Shown here: one piece after another, positions 53,606 to 62,132 of the stretch | Layout of the letters: each line of letters begins with the position of its first letter | Position numbering within the stretch: position 1 is the first letter of the stretch | NCBI RefSeq assembly: GCF_000011365.1 | Contig: NC_004463.1 | Location: 5,814,001-5,878,000 of the forward strand | DNA length: 64,000 nucleotides | Direction: 5' to 3' | Source: Bradyrhizobium diazoefficiens USDA 110 | GTDB lineage: Bacteria > Pseudomonadota > Alphaproteobacteria > Rhizobiales > Xanthobacteraceae | Notes under the pieces: generated by a model | Databases searched by the model: none | What the model was told of the DNA's origin: nothing | The model's input: only the letters and a program-made list of their open reading frames with translations | Translations under genes and position numbers: made by a program

Positions 53606-54568
53606 ATGTTCGACGCCTTCGCCCCGTCCTCCGCGCTTCAACTGATCGACTTTGCCGATGTCGATGCCTTTCGGCCGATCGAGTCGATGGAGGACGCTCG
53701 AAGCATTCCGCTCGACGTCCCGAACTTCGCGGCCGCTCGCGCCGTCGTCTCTCTGCCGGCGTGCCGCATCATCGTGATGAGATCGTTCGCGCGCATCCTC
53801 GACACCGCCTATCGCATGCCGGGCGGGATGGTGATCCTGTCGATGACCGACGACCTTCTGGTCAATTCCAAGGGAATGGATCTCGACGCGCGCTTCTTCG
53901 TTGCGCTCCGCGGCAACGACGAATGCCATTTCGTCGAACCCCGCACGAACTATCATGCGATGATCATCTTCTCTCCAGGCCTGAAAGACCGGGGCTGGTT
54001 CGATCATGCCGACGATTTGCGGGCCTATGTCGCGAACCGGCCGGCCCTGCTGCACACACGGCAACTCCTGCTCGACATCCTGCGAACCGCGTCGGTGCAG
54101 CCGTTCCTGTTCGAGACCACCGAGGCCGCCGCCCATCTCCAGGAAGGCCTGCTGCTCGCGCTCGACGATTTGTTTCGGATCGACGCGCGACCGGAGCGGA
54201 GCACCTCGGTCCAGGGCGGGCGGTCGGCCAAGCTCGTGCAGTGGATCGACGAATACGTCGCGGCCTATCCGACCGCTCCGATCTATACGGCCGACCTCGC
54301 CGGCGAGTTCGGCGTCTCGATTCGGACGCTCGGCGGCGCAGTCAGCAAGGTGCGCGGCATGAGCCTGCACCAGTACATCCGCCTGAAGAGACTATGGGCG
54401 ACACGCGCCCGGCTGCTGAAAGGCGGCGGCGCCACCGTTGCCACCTGCGCACGCGCCCAGGGTTTCCATCACATGGGCGAGTTTGCCGCGGCCTACCGTG
54501 CGACCTTCCACGAGGCGCCCTCGGACACGCTGGCGCGGGGGCGGCAGATCGGGCTTCCGACAAGCTGA
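53606..54568 (+). CDS. AraC-family transcriptional regulator
   Basis: 320 residues from ATG 53606; a TTG at 53585 would add seven. The N-terminal part (to about 215) is an AraC-binding-like domain with no recognised ligand motif. The C-terminal double HTH reads VQWIDEYVAAYPTAPIYTADLAGEFGVSIRTLGGAV and YIRLKRLWATRARLLKGGGATVATCARAQGFHHMGEFAAAYRATFHEAPS. It is a stand-alone regulator at the left boundary of the integrated element; its target is unknown. Confidence 0.82.
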   Translation: MFDAFAPSSALQLIDFADVDAFRPIESMEDARSIPLDVPNFAAARAVVSLPACRIIVMRSFARILDTAYRMPGGMVILSMTDDLLVNSKGMDLDARFFVALRGNDECHFVEPRTNYHAMIIFSPGLKDRGWFDHADDLRAYVANRPALLHTRQLLLDILRTASVQPFLFETTEAAAHLQEGLLLALDDLFRIDARPERSTSVQGGRSAKLVQWIDEYVAAYPTAPIYTADLAGEFGVSIRTLGGAVSKVRGMSLHQYIRLKRLWATRARLLKGGGATVATCARAQGFHHMGEFAAAYRATFHEAPSDTLARGRQIGLPTS

Positions 54569-54634
54569 CGCCGCAAGCCGTGCGACGCTGACCGGCATTG
54601 GCGCCAGTTCGGAACATATCCGGAACATCAAGAC

Positions 54635-54682
54635 TGGCGCGCTCGGAAGGATTCGAACCTCCGACCCTCGGAATCGAAATCC
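54635..54682. repeat. Left attachment-site copy (tRNA-Arg 3' fragment)
   Basis: 48 bp identical to 58897-58944, i.e. the CCA end through the anticodon loop of the tRNA-Arg gene, in the same orientation. The copy diverges immediately afterwards, so this is a tRNA fragment, not a gene. A small inverted repeat CCAAG-N5-CTTGG follows at 54697-54711. Confidence 0.88.
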
Positions 54683-54867
54683 CAAAAATAAAAAATCCAA
54701 GAGCGTCTTGGTTCGTCCAAGGCGATGCACGTAACCCATTGATCTCGCAGCCCCTTTGATTGACGCCGCCTCCAGGCTTGTCTTAAACAGAACAGGAACG
54801 AACAAGCCAATCTTGGTGCAAAAGTTTCCCCGGGAAACCGCGCGCCGAACCCCGGAGCCGGAATCCA

Positions 54868-55434
54868 ATGCCCCGCTTCACCGACCGATTTGTTGCCTCG
54901 CTCAAGGCCGAGGGGGCCGAGCGCTTCGAGGTCAAGGACGATGCCTGCAAGGGGCTGGCGATCCGGGTAACGGCCTCTCGGAAGACCTTCTGCTTCCGTT
55001 TCAAGCGCCACGGCAAGATGCAGCGCATCACCCTGGGGGAATACCCCCTCATGACGCTGGCGCAGGCGGTAATCGCGGCTAACCGCCGATACGCGGACCT
55101 GCACGAGGGCCGCAACCCCATAGCGGAGGCCCAACGCGAGGCCGCAGAAGCCTCGGTGGGGGCTGATGAGCTGACCTTTAATCGGCTGGCTGACCGCTAC
55201 GTCAACGAATATGCGAAGCCCCGGAAGAAGTCATGGAAGGATGACGAGTGGGTGCTGAAACGGGCGAAGGCGGAGTTCGGTCCCCGAATCGTATCGACCA
55301 TCACCCGCAAAGAGCTGGTCGTCTTCCTTCGGGGGCTGGCCGCCACCTCGGTGCGCAACGCCAATAAGACCCAGGCGTCCATCTGCACCATGTACAATTG
55401 GGCCAGCCGCGCGCAAGCTGCTCATCGATCATGA
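54868..55434 (+). pseudogene. Truncated P4-type tyrosine integrase
   Basis: 188 codons. The N-terminal DUF4102-like arm-binding domain (LAIRVTASRKTFCFRFKRHG, ITLGEYPLMTLAQA) and the SAM-like core-binding domain (FNRLADRYVNEYAKPRKKSW, SICTMYNWASR) are complete. After about residue 180 the frame changes character and stops within a few codons. The catalytic domain with the Arg...His-x-x-Arg...Tyr residues is missing; family members are about 400 residues. It probably integrated the element before the deletion. Confidence 0.88.
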
Positions 55435-55938
55435 AAGGGCTTCAGCCTCCAACTCTGCGAAGAATCTGTCATCGCTCGCGAGTGCTCCGAGCACGTCACG
55501 AACCTCATTTTCGACGATACGCGCGATCTCGCGCGTGTCTGTTTTACCCGCCACCTTGGCAGCGAGCCGATGGCCTAGCGAAAGCAAGGCAGTTCGCGCC
55601 TCTGACAGGATGCGGGCGCCCGTGGCAGTCACGGCCTCCCGGGGTATGAGCGAACCTTCGAGCTTGGCGTTCAGAAGCTCAATCTTCCGGGCTCTCAGAC
55701 GCTCAGCATGAGCCTTGGCTTCGGCCAACGTGTCGATCACGGCGCTATGCGCGCGCTCGCCTCTTCCGTTTGTTGTATGTCCGATGACGCGGGCCGGATC
55801 GGCGATAGACCGAGCCAGTTTCAAGCCTTCCTCGAAGCTGACTGTCTTGGGATCAAGCCCGGCCGTCTCCACCGCTCGCCGCACGGTCGCCTGATCGAGT
55901 CCAGTCGCATCCGCGACGCGGCGGATCGCTCCTCTCAT
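55429..55938 (-). CDS. Phage-type DNA-binding protein, terminase small subunit-like
   Basis: 169 residues. The N-terminal helix-turn-helix (GAIRRVADATGLDQATVRRA) resembles the winged HTH of Nu1-type packaging proteins. It is followed by a long helical stretch (AHAERLRARKIELLNAKLEGSLIP) and a C-terminal helical domain (DVLGALASDDRFFAELEAEA). Its stop codon overlaps the remnant integrase stop region by 6 bp, which marks the deletion joint. No large terminase gene follows, so it is a remnant. Assignment is tentative. Confidence 0.5.
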   Translation of the reverse strand: MRGAIRRVADATGLDQATVRRAVETAGLDPKTVSFEEGLKLARSIADPARVIGHTTNGRGERAHSAVIDTLAEAKAHAERLRARKIELLNAKLEGSLIPREAVTATGARILSEARTALLSLGHRLAAKVAGKTDTREIARIVENEVRDVLGALASDDRFFAELEAEALS

Positions 55939-56102
55939 TCACTGTTCCTTTCTGATGAAAAAACGCGGTGTGTGGTCGCGAAAATGATTCAGGCGGCGCG
56001 GAGCACGCGCCCATCGGGCTCGTTTGGTCCAAAATGGCCTGAACTGACATGGATCGTATACAGCCCGCCGTGCAGCAACCTGCGATCATCGGGCTTCAAG
56101 GG

Positions 56103-56570
56103 CTAAGCCACGGCCACGGCTATCCAATGCAGAAAAGCGAAAAGCGCCGTCTTCAAGGGGTTACTCAGCGCGGCGCCCAATACGATGAACGTCAACACTG
56201 TCAAAACACGAAGCCAAAGTTTCCCTAGTAGCAAGTCGGTTAGTAACGTTAGCATTTCGGTCAACAGTGCGCGCAAGAACCAAATCACGTCCACTACTAG
56301 AACAATGTAGGCGACCACCCTCAGAGTAACTGTGATCCCGGCCTCAAATTTTCTATGTTCGAGTTCTTCGACCACTAGATGAATGCCTGCGGCAGCAAGA
56401 GCGATAACAATGAACACGAACACCTTTTTTAAGGTGTGCCACGCAAACTCAAATTCGGGGTTTGCTGCCAGGAACCGAGAAAACATGGTTTGAGACTTCC
56501 CGGACGCGGCGGGCCGCCCGTTTTGCTGCGGCTCCTCTACGGCTGGCTTCTTATCAATCTCATTGTTCAT
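56103..56570 (-). CDS. Small four-helix membrane protein of unknown function
   Basis: 155 residues from ATG 56570. A polar, Gln/Pro-rich N-terminus (about 40 residues) precedes four hydrophobic segments: VFVFIVIALAAAGIHLVV, TLRVVAYIVLVVDVIWFLRALL, LWLRVLTVLTFIVLGAAL and LFAFLHWIAVAVA. It overlaps by 11 bp the end of the membrane gene upstream, so they are coupled. No recognised family; codon use is less GC-biased than that of the chromosomal neighbours. Confidence 0.6.
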   Translation of the reverse strand: MNNEIDKKPAVEEPQQNGRPAASGKSQTMFSRFLAANPEFEFAWHTLKKVFVFIVIALAAAGIHLVVEELEHRKFEAGITVTLRVVAYIVLVVDVIWFLRALLTEMLTLLTDLLLGKLWLRVLTVLTFIVLGAALSNPLKTALFAFLHWIAVAVA

Positions 56571-56847
56571 GAGATTGCTCGCGATCGACAAACGCGTTTC
56601 GAACGAATTTGAACAGGGCAATTCCTTGCGACATCAGGAACGCCGCGATATTGAGAGCAAGTATCGCGTACTCCAGCCACTTCAACGAGACGCCTACAAT
56701 CCTCGGGGCTTCGCTAAAAACATTCGTCGCAAAGAAATCAAGTGCCAATGCACTCAGTGCAACCACGAGAAAAAACAGGACATTTGCGATCGTCGACACC
56801 AAGAGTGCGACTGTGTCCTGCACGACCACTCGTAACTCTCGCTTCAT
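56560..56847 (-). CDS. Small membrane protein, first of a coupled pair
   Basis: 95 residues with two clear hydrophobic segments (TIANVLFFLVVALSALALDFFA and YAILALNIAAFLMSQGIALF) between charged ends. It is followed by, and overlaps, the second membrane protein. Both lie inside the integrated element and may be phage or defence accessory proteins; there is no direct evidence. Confidence 0.6.
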   Translation of the reverse strand: MKRELRVVVQDTVALLVSTIANVLFFLVVALSALALDFFATNVFSEAPRIVGVSLKWLEYAILALNIAAFLMSQGIALFKFVRNAFVDREQSHEQ

Positions 56848-57356
56848 GGATGTTTGTAGGCCCCGTATGGCGCCGCAGCGACATGCTGCGCAGAGTAGTA
56901 AGATTTTAGGCTACACCCATCGCTAGAGATATCAAGTCTCGCGAGCCGATCCCCTCGCGCGCACCGGCCGAATGGATGGGCTGGTGGTTTGCTGCGCCGC
57001 GTCAATCCCGGTCCTGACATCATCGCGGAATATTGCATTGCTTCGTACAGCTGTCTGCTGTTGGCCTCTCGCGTACGTTGTTCTCTCGTTCGCCTCGTTG
57101 TCCCACCTCTGCTATCCAATTTTGTTGTGTTTCGGACAAAAATGGTGCGGCAGCGCACCGCTCCGCATGGTGGGCGGGTGCCTGCCAAGGACCCAAGCGC
57201 GGCTTCAGCGCCCACAATGCTGCATTGTGCCGCTGGTCTGCATTGCTGACGCACGCCGCGCCCGACAGGGCGTCGTCTCACTCCCGCTCCGGCCAGACGC
57301 GGCGCGCTAATCGGCGCGAGCGTGTCGACTCGCTTCAGCGCCGGTGTTCTATGGGA
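56848..57356. other. Gene-poor stretch inside the element
   Basis: About 510 bp with several overlapping short frames on both strands (for example 56844-57281 minus and 57033-57404 plus) but no ribosome sites, family motifs or consistent codon bias. I see no supported gene. Confidence 0.5.
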
Positions 57357-57956
57357 TCAGTCGGTGTCGGCAGGCACAGCGTACGGCAGGCCTTCGGCAA
57401 GTAGCTGCCGCTGTATCTCTTGCGGCAGACGCGTTGCCAACTCGCTGTTGGCTGCCTTATCCCATGCCTTGCGAGCGGCTGCGCCGTCCTGTCCCATCGC
57501 TGTGCTCGGTGTCTCGGCAAACACGCCTTTGATCGGAAGTCTCGACTTGCTGCGCCTGATCGCGATGAACGTGCCACCATTTGCGGACACAAGGAATGCG
57601 TCGCGGATGTTGAGGCTCGACGAACCACCGCCTGTCAATCGATAGGTGCTGCCCGTCATGCCGCCAGGGCGGCTAACATTCGCTCCCGTCGCCAGCATGT
57701 TGATGCGCATCTTGTTCGCTGTGAAGGATGCTGAGAGACTAGTCTGCGTGGTGCGTTTGACCTTGGTCACGCCGTGTTTGATGCGCGCCTTGGGCACGCC
57801 AATGTCTTTGGCGATGATGTCGAGCGCGATCTTCCGCGCCGCAGTGGCGGACTTGTCGACGGCTCGTCGAATTGCATTGCGCATGCCGCGGGCTGATAGC
57901 TCGGTTGCCCACTTCTCCAGCTTGCTTCCGTCGATGACGACTTTCAGCTCGGCCAT
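57357..57956 (-). CDS. Phage minor tail protein Z-like (gpZ family)
   Basis: 199 residues from ATG 57956. It has a basic N-terminal half (GMRNAIRRAVDKSATAARKI, RIKHGVTKVKRTTQTS), then RPGGMTGSTYRLTGGG and NGGTFIAIRRSKSRLPIKGVF. The C-terminus reads KAANSELATRLPQEIQRQL. This is the pattern of lambda-type gpZ proteins, which help complete or join tails. Its start overlaps the preceding small gene's end by 13 bp. Confidence 0.7.
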   Translation of the reverse strand: MAELKVVIDGSKLEKWATELSARGMRNAIRRAVDKSATAARKIALDIIAKDIGVPKARIKHGVTKVKRTTQTSLSASFTANKMRINMLATGANVSRPGGMTGSTYRLTGGGSSSLNIRDAFLVSANGGTFIAIRRSKSRLPIKGVFAETPSTAMGQDGAAARKAWDKAANSELATRLPQEIQRQLLAEGLPYAVPADTD

Positions 57957-58171
57957 TCGGGCTCCCACGTCGTGGGCTGGCTCGGCTGCGGCAGCGTCGC
58001 GGCTGCCCGTTCCGCCTGCTCGACCATGCGCGCTACGGGCGAGCCGGGCACTACGTTCGGCAAGAGCCCCTTCGCAGCAGCGCTACGGCTGATTGCGTCG
58101 AGCGTCGCGGCAGCTTCGTTCAGAGTGTCGGCGAACGCGTTCAACGCATCTGCAATCGATTGGTCACTCAT
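57944..58171 (-). CDS. Small phage-associated helical protein
   Basis: 75 residues from ATG 58171. It is almost entirely helical and alanine-rich (DALNAFADTLNEAAATLDAI), with a proline-rich end. It lies between the AlpA-like gene and the tail-protein gene and overlaps both (8 and 13 bp). That overlap supports it as a real gene in a compact phage operon. No family recognised. Confidence 0.5.
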   Translation of the reverse strand: MSDQSIADALNAFADTLNEAAATLDAISRSAAAKGLLPNVVPGSPVARMVEQAERAAATLPQPSQPTTWEPEWPS

Positions 58172-58484
58172 CGTCGGAGCCCAACTTGTCCGCGTCGCAC
58201 GCAAAGGGCATCGCCCCGTTGCCGCTGCGGAGATAGTTCAGCGGAACATCGCGGCCGGACTGCTCGCCTTCGGCGTAACAGCGCGCGGAACCACCGAGCT
58301 TGAAGCCGTCCCCGACCACGGCGCGGCCGGCCTTGGAATAGAGCCAAGCGCGGCTAACTCGAAGGGTAGTGCAGACCTCCTCCACGGTTAGGGCAGCTTC
58401 GCCCGACAGCGCCGCTAGGCTGCGCTTGGTGGCGTGCCGCTCTGAGAACGATAAGGGCTGGTCGGACGGTAGTACGATAGTCAT
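58164..58484 (-). CDS. AlpA/excisionase-like helix-turn-helix protein
   Basis: 106 residues from ATG 58484, with GGAGA at 8 bases. The core ALTVEEVCTTLRVSRAWLYS, then a wing-like KLGGSARCYAEGEQ, is the MerR-like small HTH of AlpA regulators and excisionases. It is the first gene of the element's minus-strand phage cluster and lies nearest the tRNA, consistent with a former role in excision or gene control. Confidence 0.6.
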   Translation of the reverse strand: MTIVLPSDQPLSFSERHATKRSLAALSGEAALTVEEVCTTLRVSRAWLYSKAGRAVVGDGFKLGGSARCYAEGEQSGRDVPLNYLRSGNGAMPFACDADKLGSDDE

Positions 58485-58896
58485 GGCGCAAGTCTCCTCA
58501 TTCCCCGGCAAGCTGGTCGCTCCGAGGGTGTGTCAGTGATGGCGCCCGGCAGGCGGGCGATGCTGTTTAGTCTGGACGGTCTCGCGAAGTGCGCCGGTCT
58601 TGAATATCCGCGCGCGATCTGTCGCTACTGCTACCGTTAGATCACAGCTCGGGTCTGGCTGTCGATTTAATGGACAATGTCAGGCAGTCCCGAACTACCT
58701 CGGTTGTCTCACGACCGCTGGAGCCACGTCTATGAAAGGGGCATGGGATTCGATTAATGGGGCAAAAAAATTTCGCGCGGGCGGCCCCCTCCCTAGGTGC
58801 GAGCGGCAGAGCCGGGCTTCGACAGAAAAGGTTTCCCCCCGGTTTCCCGGAGGACAAAAGCCTTTACTGGAAAGGTGGCTAAGTATTTGATTTTGC
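58485..58896. other. Region between the element's first gene and the tRNA
   Basis: About 410 bp without a supported gene. It probably held the promoter and integrase arm sites of the element. Confidence 0.45.
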
Positions 58897-58973
58897 TGGC
58901 GCGCTCGGAAGGATTCGAACCTCCGACCCTCGGAATCGAAATCCGATGCTCTATCCAGCTGAGCTACGAGCGC
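58897..58973 (-). tRNA. tRNA-Arg (anticodon TCG)
   Basis: 77-nt cloverleaf read on the minus strand: acceptor GCGCTCG/CGAGCGC, D-arm GCTC...GAGC, anticodon stem TCGGA/TCCGA with loop TTTCGAT (anticodon TCG at plus-strand 58939-58937), T-arm GGAGG TTCGAAT CCTTC (one G-T pair), discriminator G and encoded CCA. Its 3' 48 bp are the attachment core of the integrated element. Confidence 0.95.
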
Positions 58974-59125
58974 CCTGGCCCGAATATCGGGCCGCAACCG
59001 AGAAGCGCCGGACCGTTGCTGGCGAGCCAGCGTACCGGGCGGCGTTCGGACGCGTTCGAATTAGCAGAGAGGCTGGCCAATAAAAAGCCCTCCTCGTCTC
59101 GTTTCGAGACGGGTCAGAGGCGCCC

Positions 59126-59665
59126 TCACCAGGTCGTGTTGAAGAGGCCGAAATGCGGCTGCTGTGCCACCATCATCGGCCGGCCGTATTGTGGCCCACC
59201 AAACTGCGGCCCACCATATTGCGGCGCCGGATGTGCCCTTACGATCTTGCGCTTGGGCTGAGCCCGGGGCGAAGATGCAGCCGGTACCTCCGCCTGGGCC
59301 TGAGCCGTCTTCTTGGCTGCAACGGCATCAGCCTTCGAGCCCGGCGTGAACTGGGCGAACGTCTCGCGCACCCGCGCCTTGGCCGACATCTCGGCAAGCG
59401 CCGCCGAGGCGGCATCCTGCACCGGCGGCTGAGGCGCAACGACAGCTGCGGTCTTCATCGCGGGCGGGGCAATCGTCGGCTGGGTGGTGTCGAGCACGAC
59501 GCGCTCAGGCAGGTGCCGATCGGACCGGATCCGGATCAACGGCTGGTCATTGCTTGCGGTCGCGACGACTGGCGTCACGGGCGAGGCCGGCACAACGAAG
59601 TTCACCGCAAACAGCAGTGCGAGCAACGCTCCGCCGACAAACATGAAATACCGAAAGATGGGCAT
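59126..59665 (-). CDS. Membrane-anchored hypothetical protein with Gln/Gly-rich tail
   Basis: 179 residues. One N-terminal hydrophobic helix (YFMFVGGALLALLFAVNFVVPA) is followed by a long, probably unstructured periplasmic region rich in Ala, Pro and Gln. The tail has GGPQ-type repeats (QYGGPQFGGPQYGRP). Unknown function. Confidence 0.55.
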   Translation of the reverse strand: MPIFRYFMFVGGALLALLFAVNFVVPASPVTPVVATASNDQPLIRIRSDRHLPERVVLDTTQPTIAPPAMKTAAVVAPQPPVQDAASAALAEMSAKARVRETFAQFTPGSKADAVAAKKTAQAQAEVPAASSPRAQPKRKIVRAHPAPQYGGPQFGGPQYGRPMMVAQQPHFGLFNTTW

Positions 59666-59827
59666 TGGCCGCGCTCCGCCCCCCGCAATCCCCGCGTGGG
59701 CACTCCGCCTTAACAGGCGATACTATAATTGGTTCCTGGCCCAGCCCTTTGGTTCAAATGGCAACCCCAGGTTTTTCTGCCAAGGTCCGGTAAAGGTAAC
59801 TTTTCCGCTACCCGAAAATGCCGCCCT

Positions 59828-60445
59828 TTACGCGCGACGGGCTGCAACCAGCGAACACTTCGCCTGATCGGCATTGACGTTGACGTAGCCGACAGGGATG
59901 CGCGCAAAGGTCTTGCGGCTCTTCATGCTGACCGTGTCGGCCAGAACGCGGCTGCGGTCGGTGAGATGACTGCCGTCGCGCCGTGCGAACGCGCAAACGA
60001 TCGCCAAATCCTTTACGGCATAGTCATTGTCATTTCGCAGCGTGAACGTCACCAGCGCCTTCGAGCCAAGGCCGCCGCGGCGCCAAGTCTGGGAGGAAAT
60101 CCTGAGACGGTCGAGTTCTGCCGCAGCCTGGGCTTCGGACCCCGGCGTGACCGCAACTGCCGCATCGCCCGAAGGCGCCATCTCGACGGATGCCAACTCC
60201 GGCTTCACCGGTTCAGCGCTGTTGCCTTTGGAGAGCGGCAGCAGCATCCAGACGCCGCAGCCCACGATGATGGCGGCCAGCAGCCACAGAATGCTTCGGC
60301 CAAATGATACGCTCGCGACCGTTACGACCCGCGCCGTGCGCTCACCAATGGCGGCGAAGCGTCCCAACCCGACCCGCTCAAGCCCTGCGCTCATGGCTGT
60401 ATCACCGATCGTGGCCGCAGAAGGTTCGACGGCGGACTGGGCCAC
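59828..60445 (-). CDS. Single-pass membrane protein with extracytoplasmic beta domain
   Basis: 205 residues from GTG 60445 (AAGG upstream); ATG 60394 is an alternative. A hydrophobic helix (ILWLLAAIIVGCGVWMLLPL) is near residues 51-70. The C-terminal part (ALVTFTLRNDNDYAVKDLAIVCAFARRDGSHLTDRS, ARIPVGYVN) looks like a small FxLYD-type beta-sandwich with two cysteines. Function unknown. Confidence 0.6.
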   Translation of the reverse strand: MAQSAVEPSAATIGDTAMSAGLERVGLGRFAAIGERTARVVTVASVSFGRSILWLLAAIIVGCGVWMLLPLSKGNSAEPVKPELASVEMAPSGDAAVAVTPGSEAQAAAELDRLRISSQTWRRGGLGSKALVTFTLRNDNDYAVKDLAIVCAFARRDGSHLTDRSRVLADTVSMKSRKTFARIPVGYVNVNADQAKCSLVAARRA

Positions 60446-60576
60446 TGCTTACCTTAATCCGGGAGACGAACTAAGGTTCCCGCGCTTCAAGCGAGTCGGC
60501 AAGGACGGTGGCGATCACCGGCTGGGGTCGCTAACATGCGCCACAATATCGAAAGACCCTGTTGGGAGAACATGAA

Positions 60577-60963
60577 ATGCCAATCGCCGTCACCTGGGAT
60601 CACGTCCACCTGCGCAGCCCCGATCCGGAGGCCACGGCGACCTGGCTGCGGGACATCCTCGGTGGCGAGATCGTGCGCGCGCCCGGACGGATCGACGTGA
60701 ACCTCGGCGGTGCCAGGATCTTCATCGCTCCGCTCGAGGGTGACAACGCCGTCAGTCCGCCGCCGCTGCATCCGCACCAGGGCCTCGACCATTTCGGACT
60801 CACGGTGAAGGATATCGACGCCGTCGCGGCCGAGATCAAGGCCAAGGGCGTCACGTTCACGCGTGAGCCGACGACGATCCGGCCCGGCGTGCGCATCTGC
60901 TTCATCCGCGGCCCCGAAGGTATTTCCGTCGAGCTGCTCGAGCGCGACAAGAAATACACCTGA
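60577..60963 (+). CDS. Glyoxalase/VOC-family protein
   Basis: 128 residues from ATG 60577, with GGGAG at 8 bases. It is a single-domain vicinal-oxygen-chelate fold: TWDHVHLRSPDPEATATWLRD, then GLDHFGLTVKDIDAVAAEIK, and GPEGISVELLERD. Candidate metal ligands are His in WDHVHL, His in LDHFGL and Glu in SVELLE. It may be a small lyase or dioxygenase relative; substrate unknown. Confidence 0.82.
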   Translation: MPIAVTWDHVHLRSPDPEATATWLRDILGGEIVRAPGRIDVNLGGARIFIAPLEGDNAVSPPPLHPHQGLDHFGLTVKDIDAVAAEIKAKGVTFTREPTTIRPGVRICFIRGPEGISVELLERDKKYT

Positions 60964-61020
60964 CGCGGCGCACGCCACATCGGCCATCAGCGAGACCAGG
61001 CGGCGTGCCGCCTGGCGCAG

Positions 61021-61407
61021 CTAAGTCATGCTGCCGGGCATGAAGCAGCGGATGGTGACGCCCATATAGCCGTAGATCGGCCACACCATGGTACGCCCGA
61101 CCCGGTTCGGCTCCGAGATCACGGCCTCTTCGGGCACGTCGACCCAGACGAGTTCCTGCTTCTGGCCCTCGAGCGCGTAGCCATAGCGCGGGACGCGGAC
61201 ACGATAGTGCCCGTCCTTGCTGTCCCAGTCGGTGTCCGAGAGCGCCGAGCCGTCGGCATCGGAGCAGCACGGCCCCTTGCCGCTTCGCAGGCCGTCGAAC
61301 CAGGCCTTCAAATCCGCATTGGTGTTGACGAACTGGCCGCGGTCACGGGCGTGCCCGAAGGGGGCTGCTAGCGCGATCAAGGCCGAGGCGCATGCCAGCT
61401 TCGTCAC
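61021..61407 (-). CDS. Secreted hypothetical protein
   Basis: 128 residues from GTG 61407, chosen because it gives a clean signal peptide (TKLACASALIALAAPFGHA); the frame is open to a GTG at 61518. The mature part has GKGPCCSDADGSALSDTDWD with vicinal cysteines and a later RCF, and the motif YALEGQKQELVWVDVPEEA. Unknown function. Confidence 0.5.
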   Translation of the reverse strand: MTKLACASALIALAAPFGHARDRGQFVNTNADLKAWFDGLRSGKGPCCSDADGSALSDTDWDSKDGHYRVRVPRYGYALEGQKQELVWVDVPEEAVISEPNRVGRTMVWPIYGYMGVTIRCFMPGSMT

Positions 61408-61778
61408 GCTTCGCCAGCGTACCGCGCTGCCTATCCGCCGTCGTTCGCTTTTGCAATTCGTGGGACGCGCACTGTACAGACGCGGCTGATCGCCGCCGGA
61501 ATCGATCCAGTTGCTCACGTTTGTCTTGCTCCAGCACCCCGCGGCCAGTGCAACAATGGTTATGCATTTCGCGGGCCAACTTGATTCGCAACGACGGGCC
61601 TCGCCTCATGATGAGACCGTCATAACCGCGTCACAAACAAGCCGGGACAACTACGGCTCGCGGCCGCCGGCTATCGTGGCCGGCCGGCAAACTGCCGCGT
61701 TGCGCGAGGGGATGTGCTTTGGCATAAAAGCTCTACCGGTTACGCCATTGGGCGATGGCGGCCGGCCTGCGGGACGTT

Positions 61779-62132
61779 ATGAAGAACGGCCTCTATTCGA
61801 TCCACGTGAACCTGCTCGATGGTCGAGCGGGCAAGGGCAGCGGCGTGATTCTTTTCCGCGACGGCAAGATCCTTGGCGGCGATGCCTACCTCTATTACAC
61901 CGGCAGCTACGTGGTGAAGGATGATCACTCCTTCAAAGGCGAGGTGCTGGTGCAGCGGCACACCTCACCGCGGGGCGACGACAATCCGCTGTTCGGCGGA
62001 CCGGCGCCGGTCGGCATCGGCGTCAGTGGGACCTACACGGACACGCGCGCGGAGATGACGGGAACGGCGCTCGTCGGCAAGGCCAGCCTGATTTTCGGCG
62101 CTACTTTGCACAAGCTCGCCGAAGTCGACTAG
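61779..62132 (+). CDS. GrlR-family regulatory protein-like
   Basis: 117 residues from ATG 61779. MKNGLYSIHVNLLDGRAGKG, GVILFRDGKILGGDAYLYYTGSY and the beta-strand series ending GKASLIFGATLHKLAEVD match the GrlR-like beta-barrel family, named after a regulator of type III secretion in enterobacteria. In rhizobia the role is not established. Its stop is directly adjacent to the convergent kinase stop. Confidence 0.65.
   Translation: MKNGLYSIHVNLLDGRAGKGSGVILFRDGKILGGDAYLYYTGSYVVKDDHSFKGEVLVQRHTSPRGDDNPLFGGPAPVGIGVSGTYTDTRAEMTGTALVGKASLIFGATLHKLAEVD

Larger units (their letters stand above)
54635..58944. mobile_element. Decayed tRNA-Arg-integrated genomic element (about 4.3 kb)
   Basis: Bounded by exact 48-bp direct repeats, the right one inside an intact tRNA-Arg gene. 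Just inside the left repeat lies a truncated tyrosine integrase. The rest holds phage-type genes (terminase-small-like, minor tail protein Z-like, AlpA-like), two small membrane proteins and long gene-poor stretches. The absence of a catalytic integrase domain and of complete phage modules shows it is no longer mobile by itself. Confidence 0.85.

Noticed and set aside
53548..54591. Arg-rich open frame overlapping the AraC regulator
   Set aside because: Same strand, different frame; the AraC frame has recognisable HTH motifs and this one has none.
54635..54682. Second tRNA gene
   Set aside because: Only the 3' part from CCA to the anticodon loop is present; no D-arm or 5' acceptor strand follows, so it is an attachment-site copy.
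56844..57281. Open frame inside the mobile element
   Set aside because: Arg/Cys-rich, no ribosome site, no motif, overlaps other equally poor frames.
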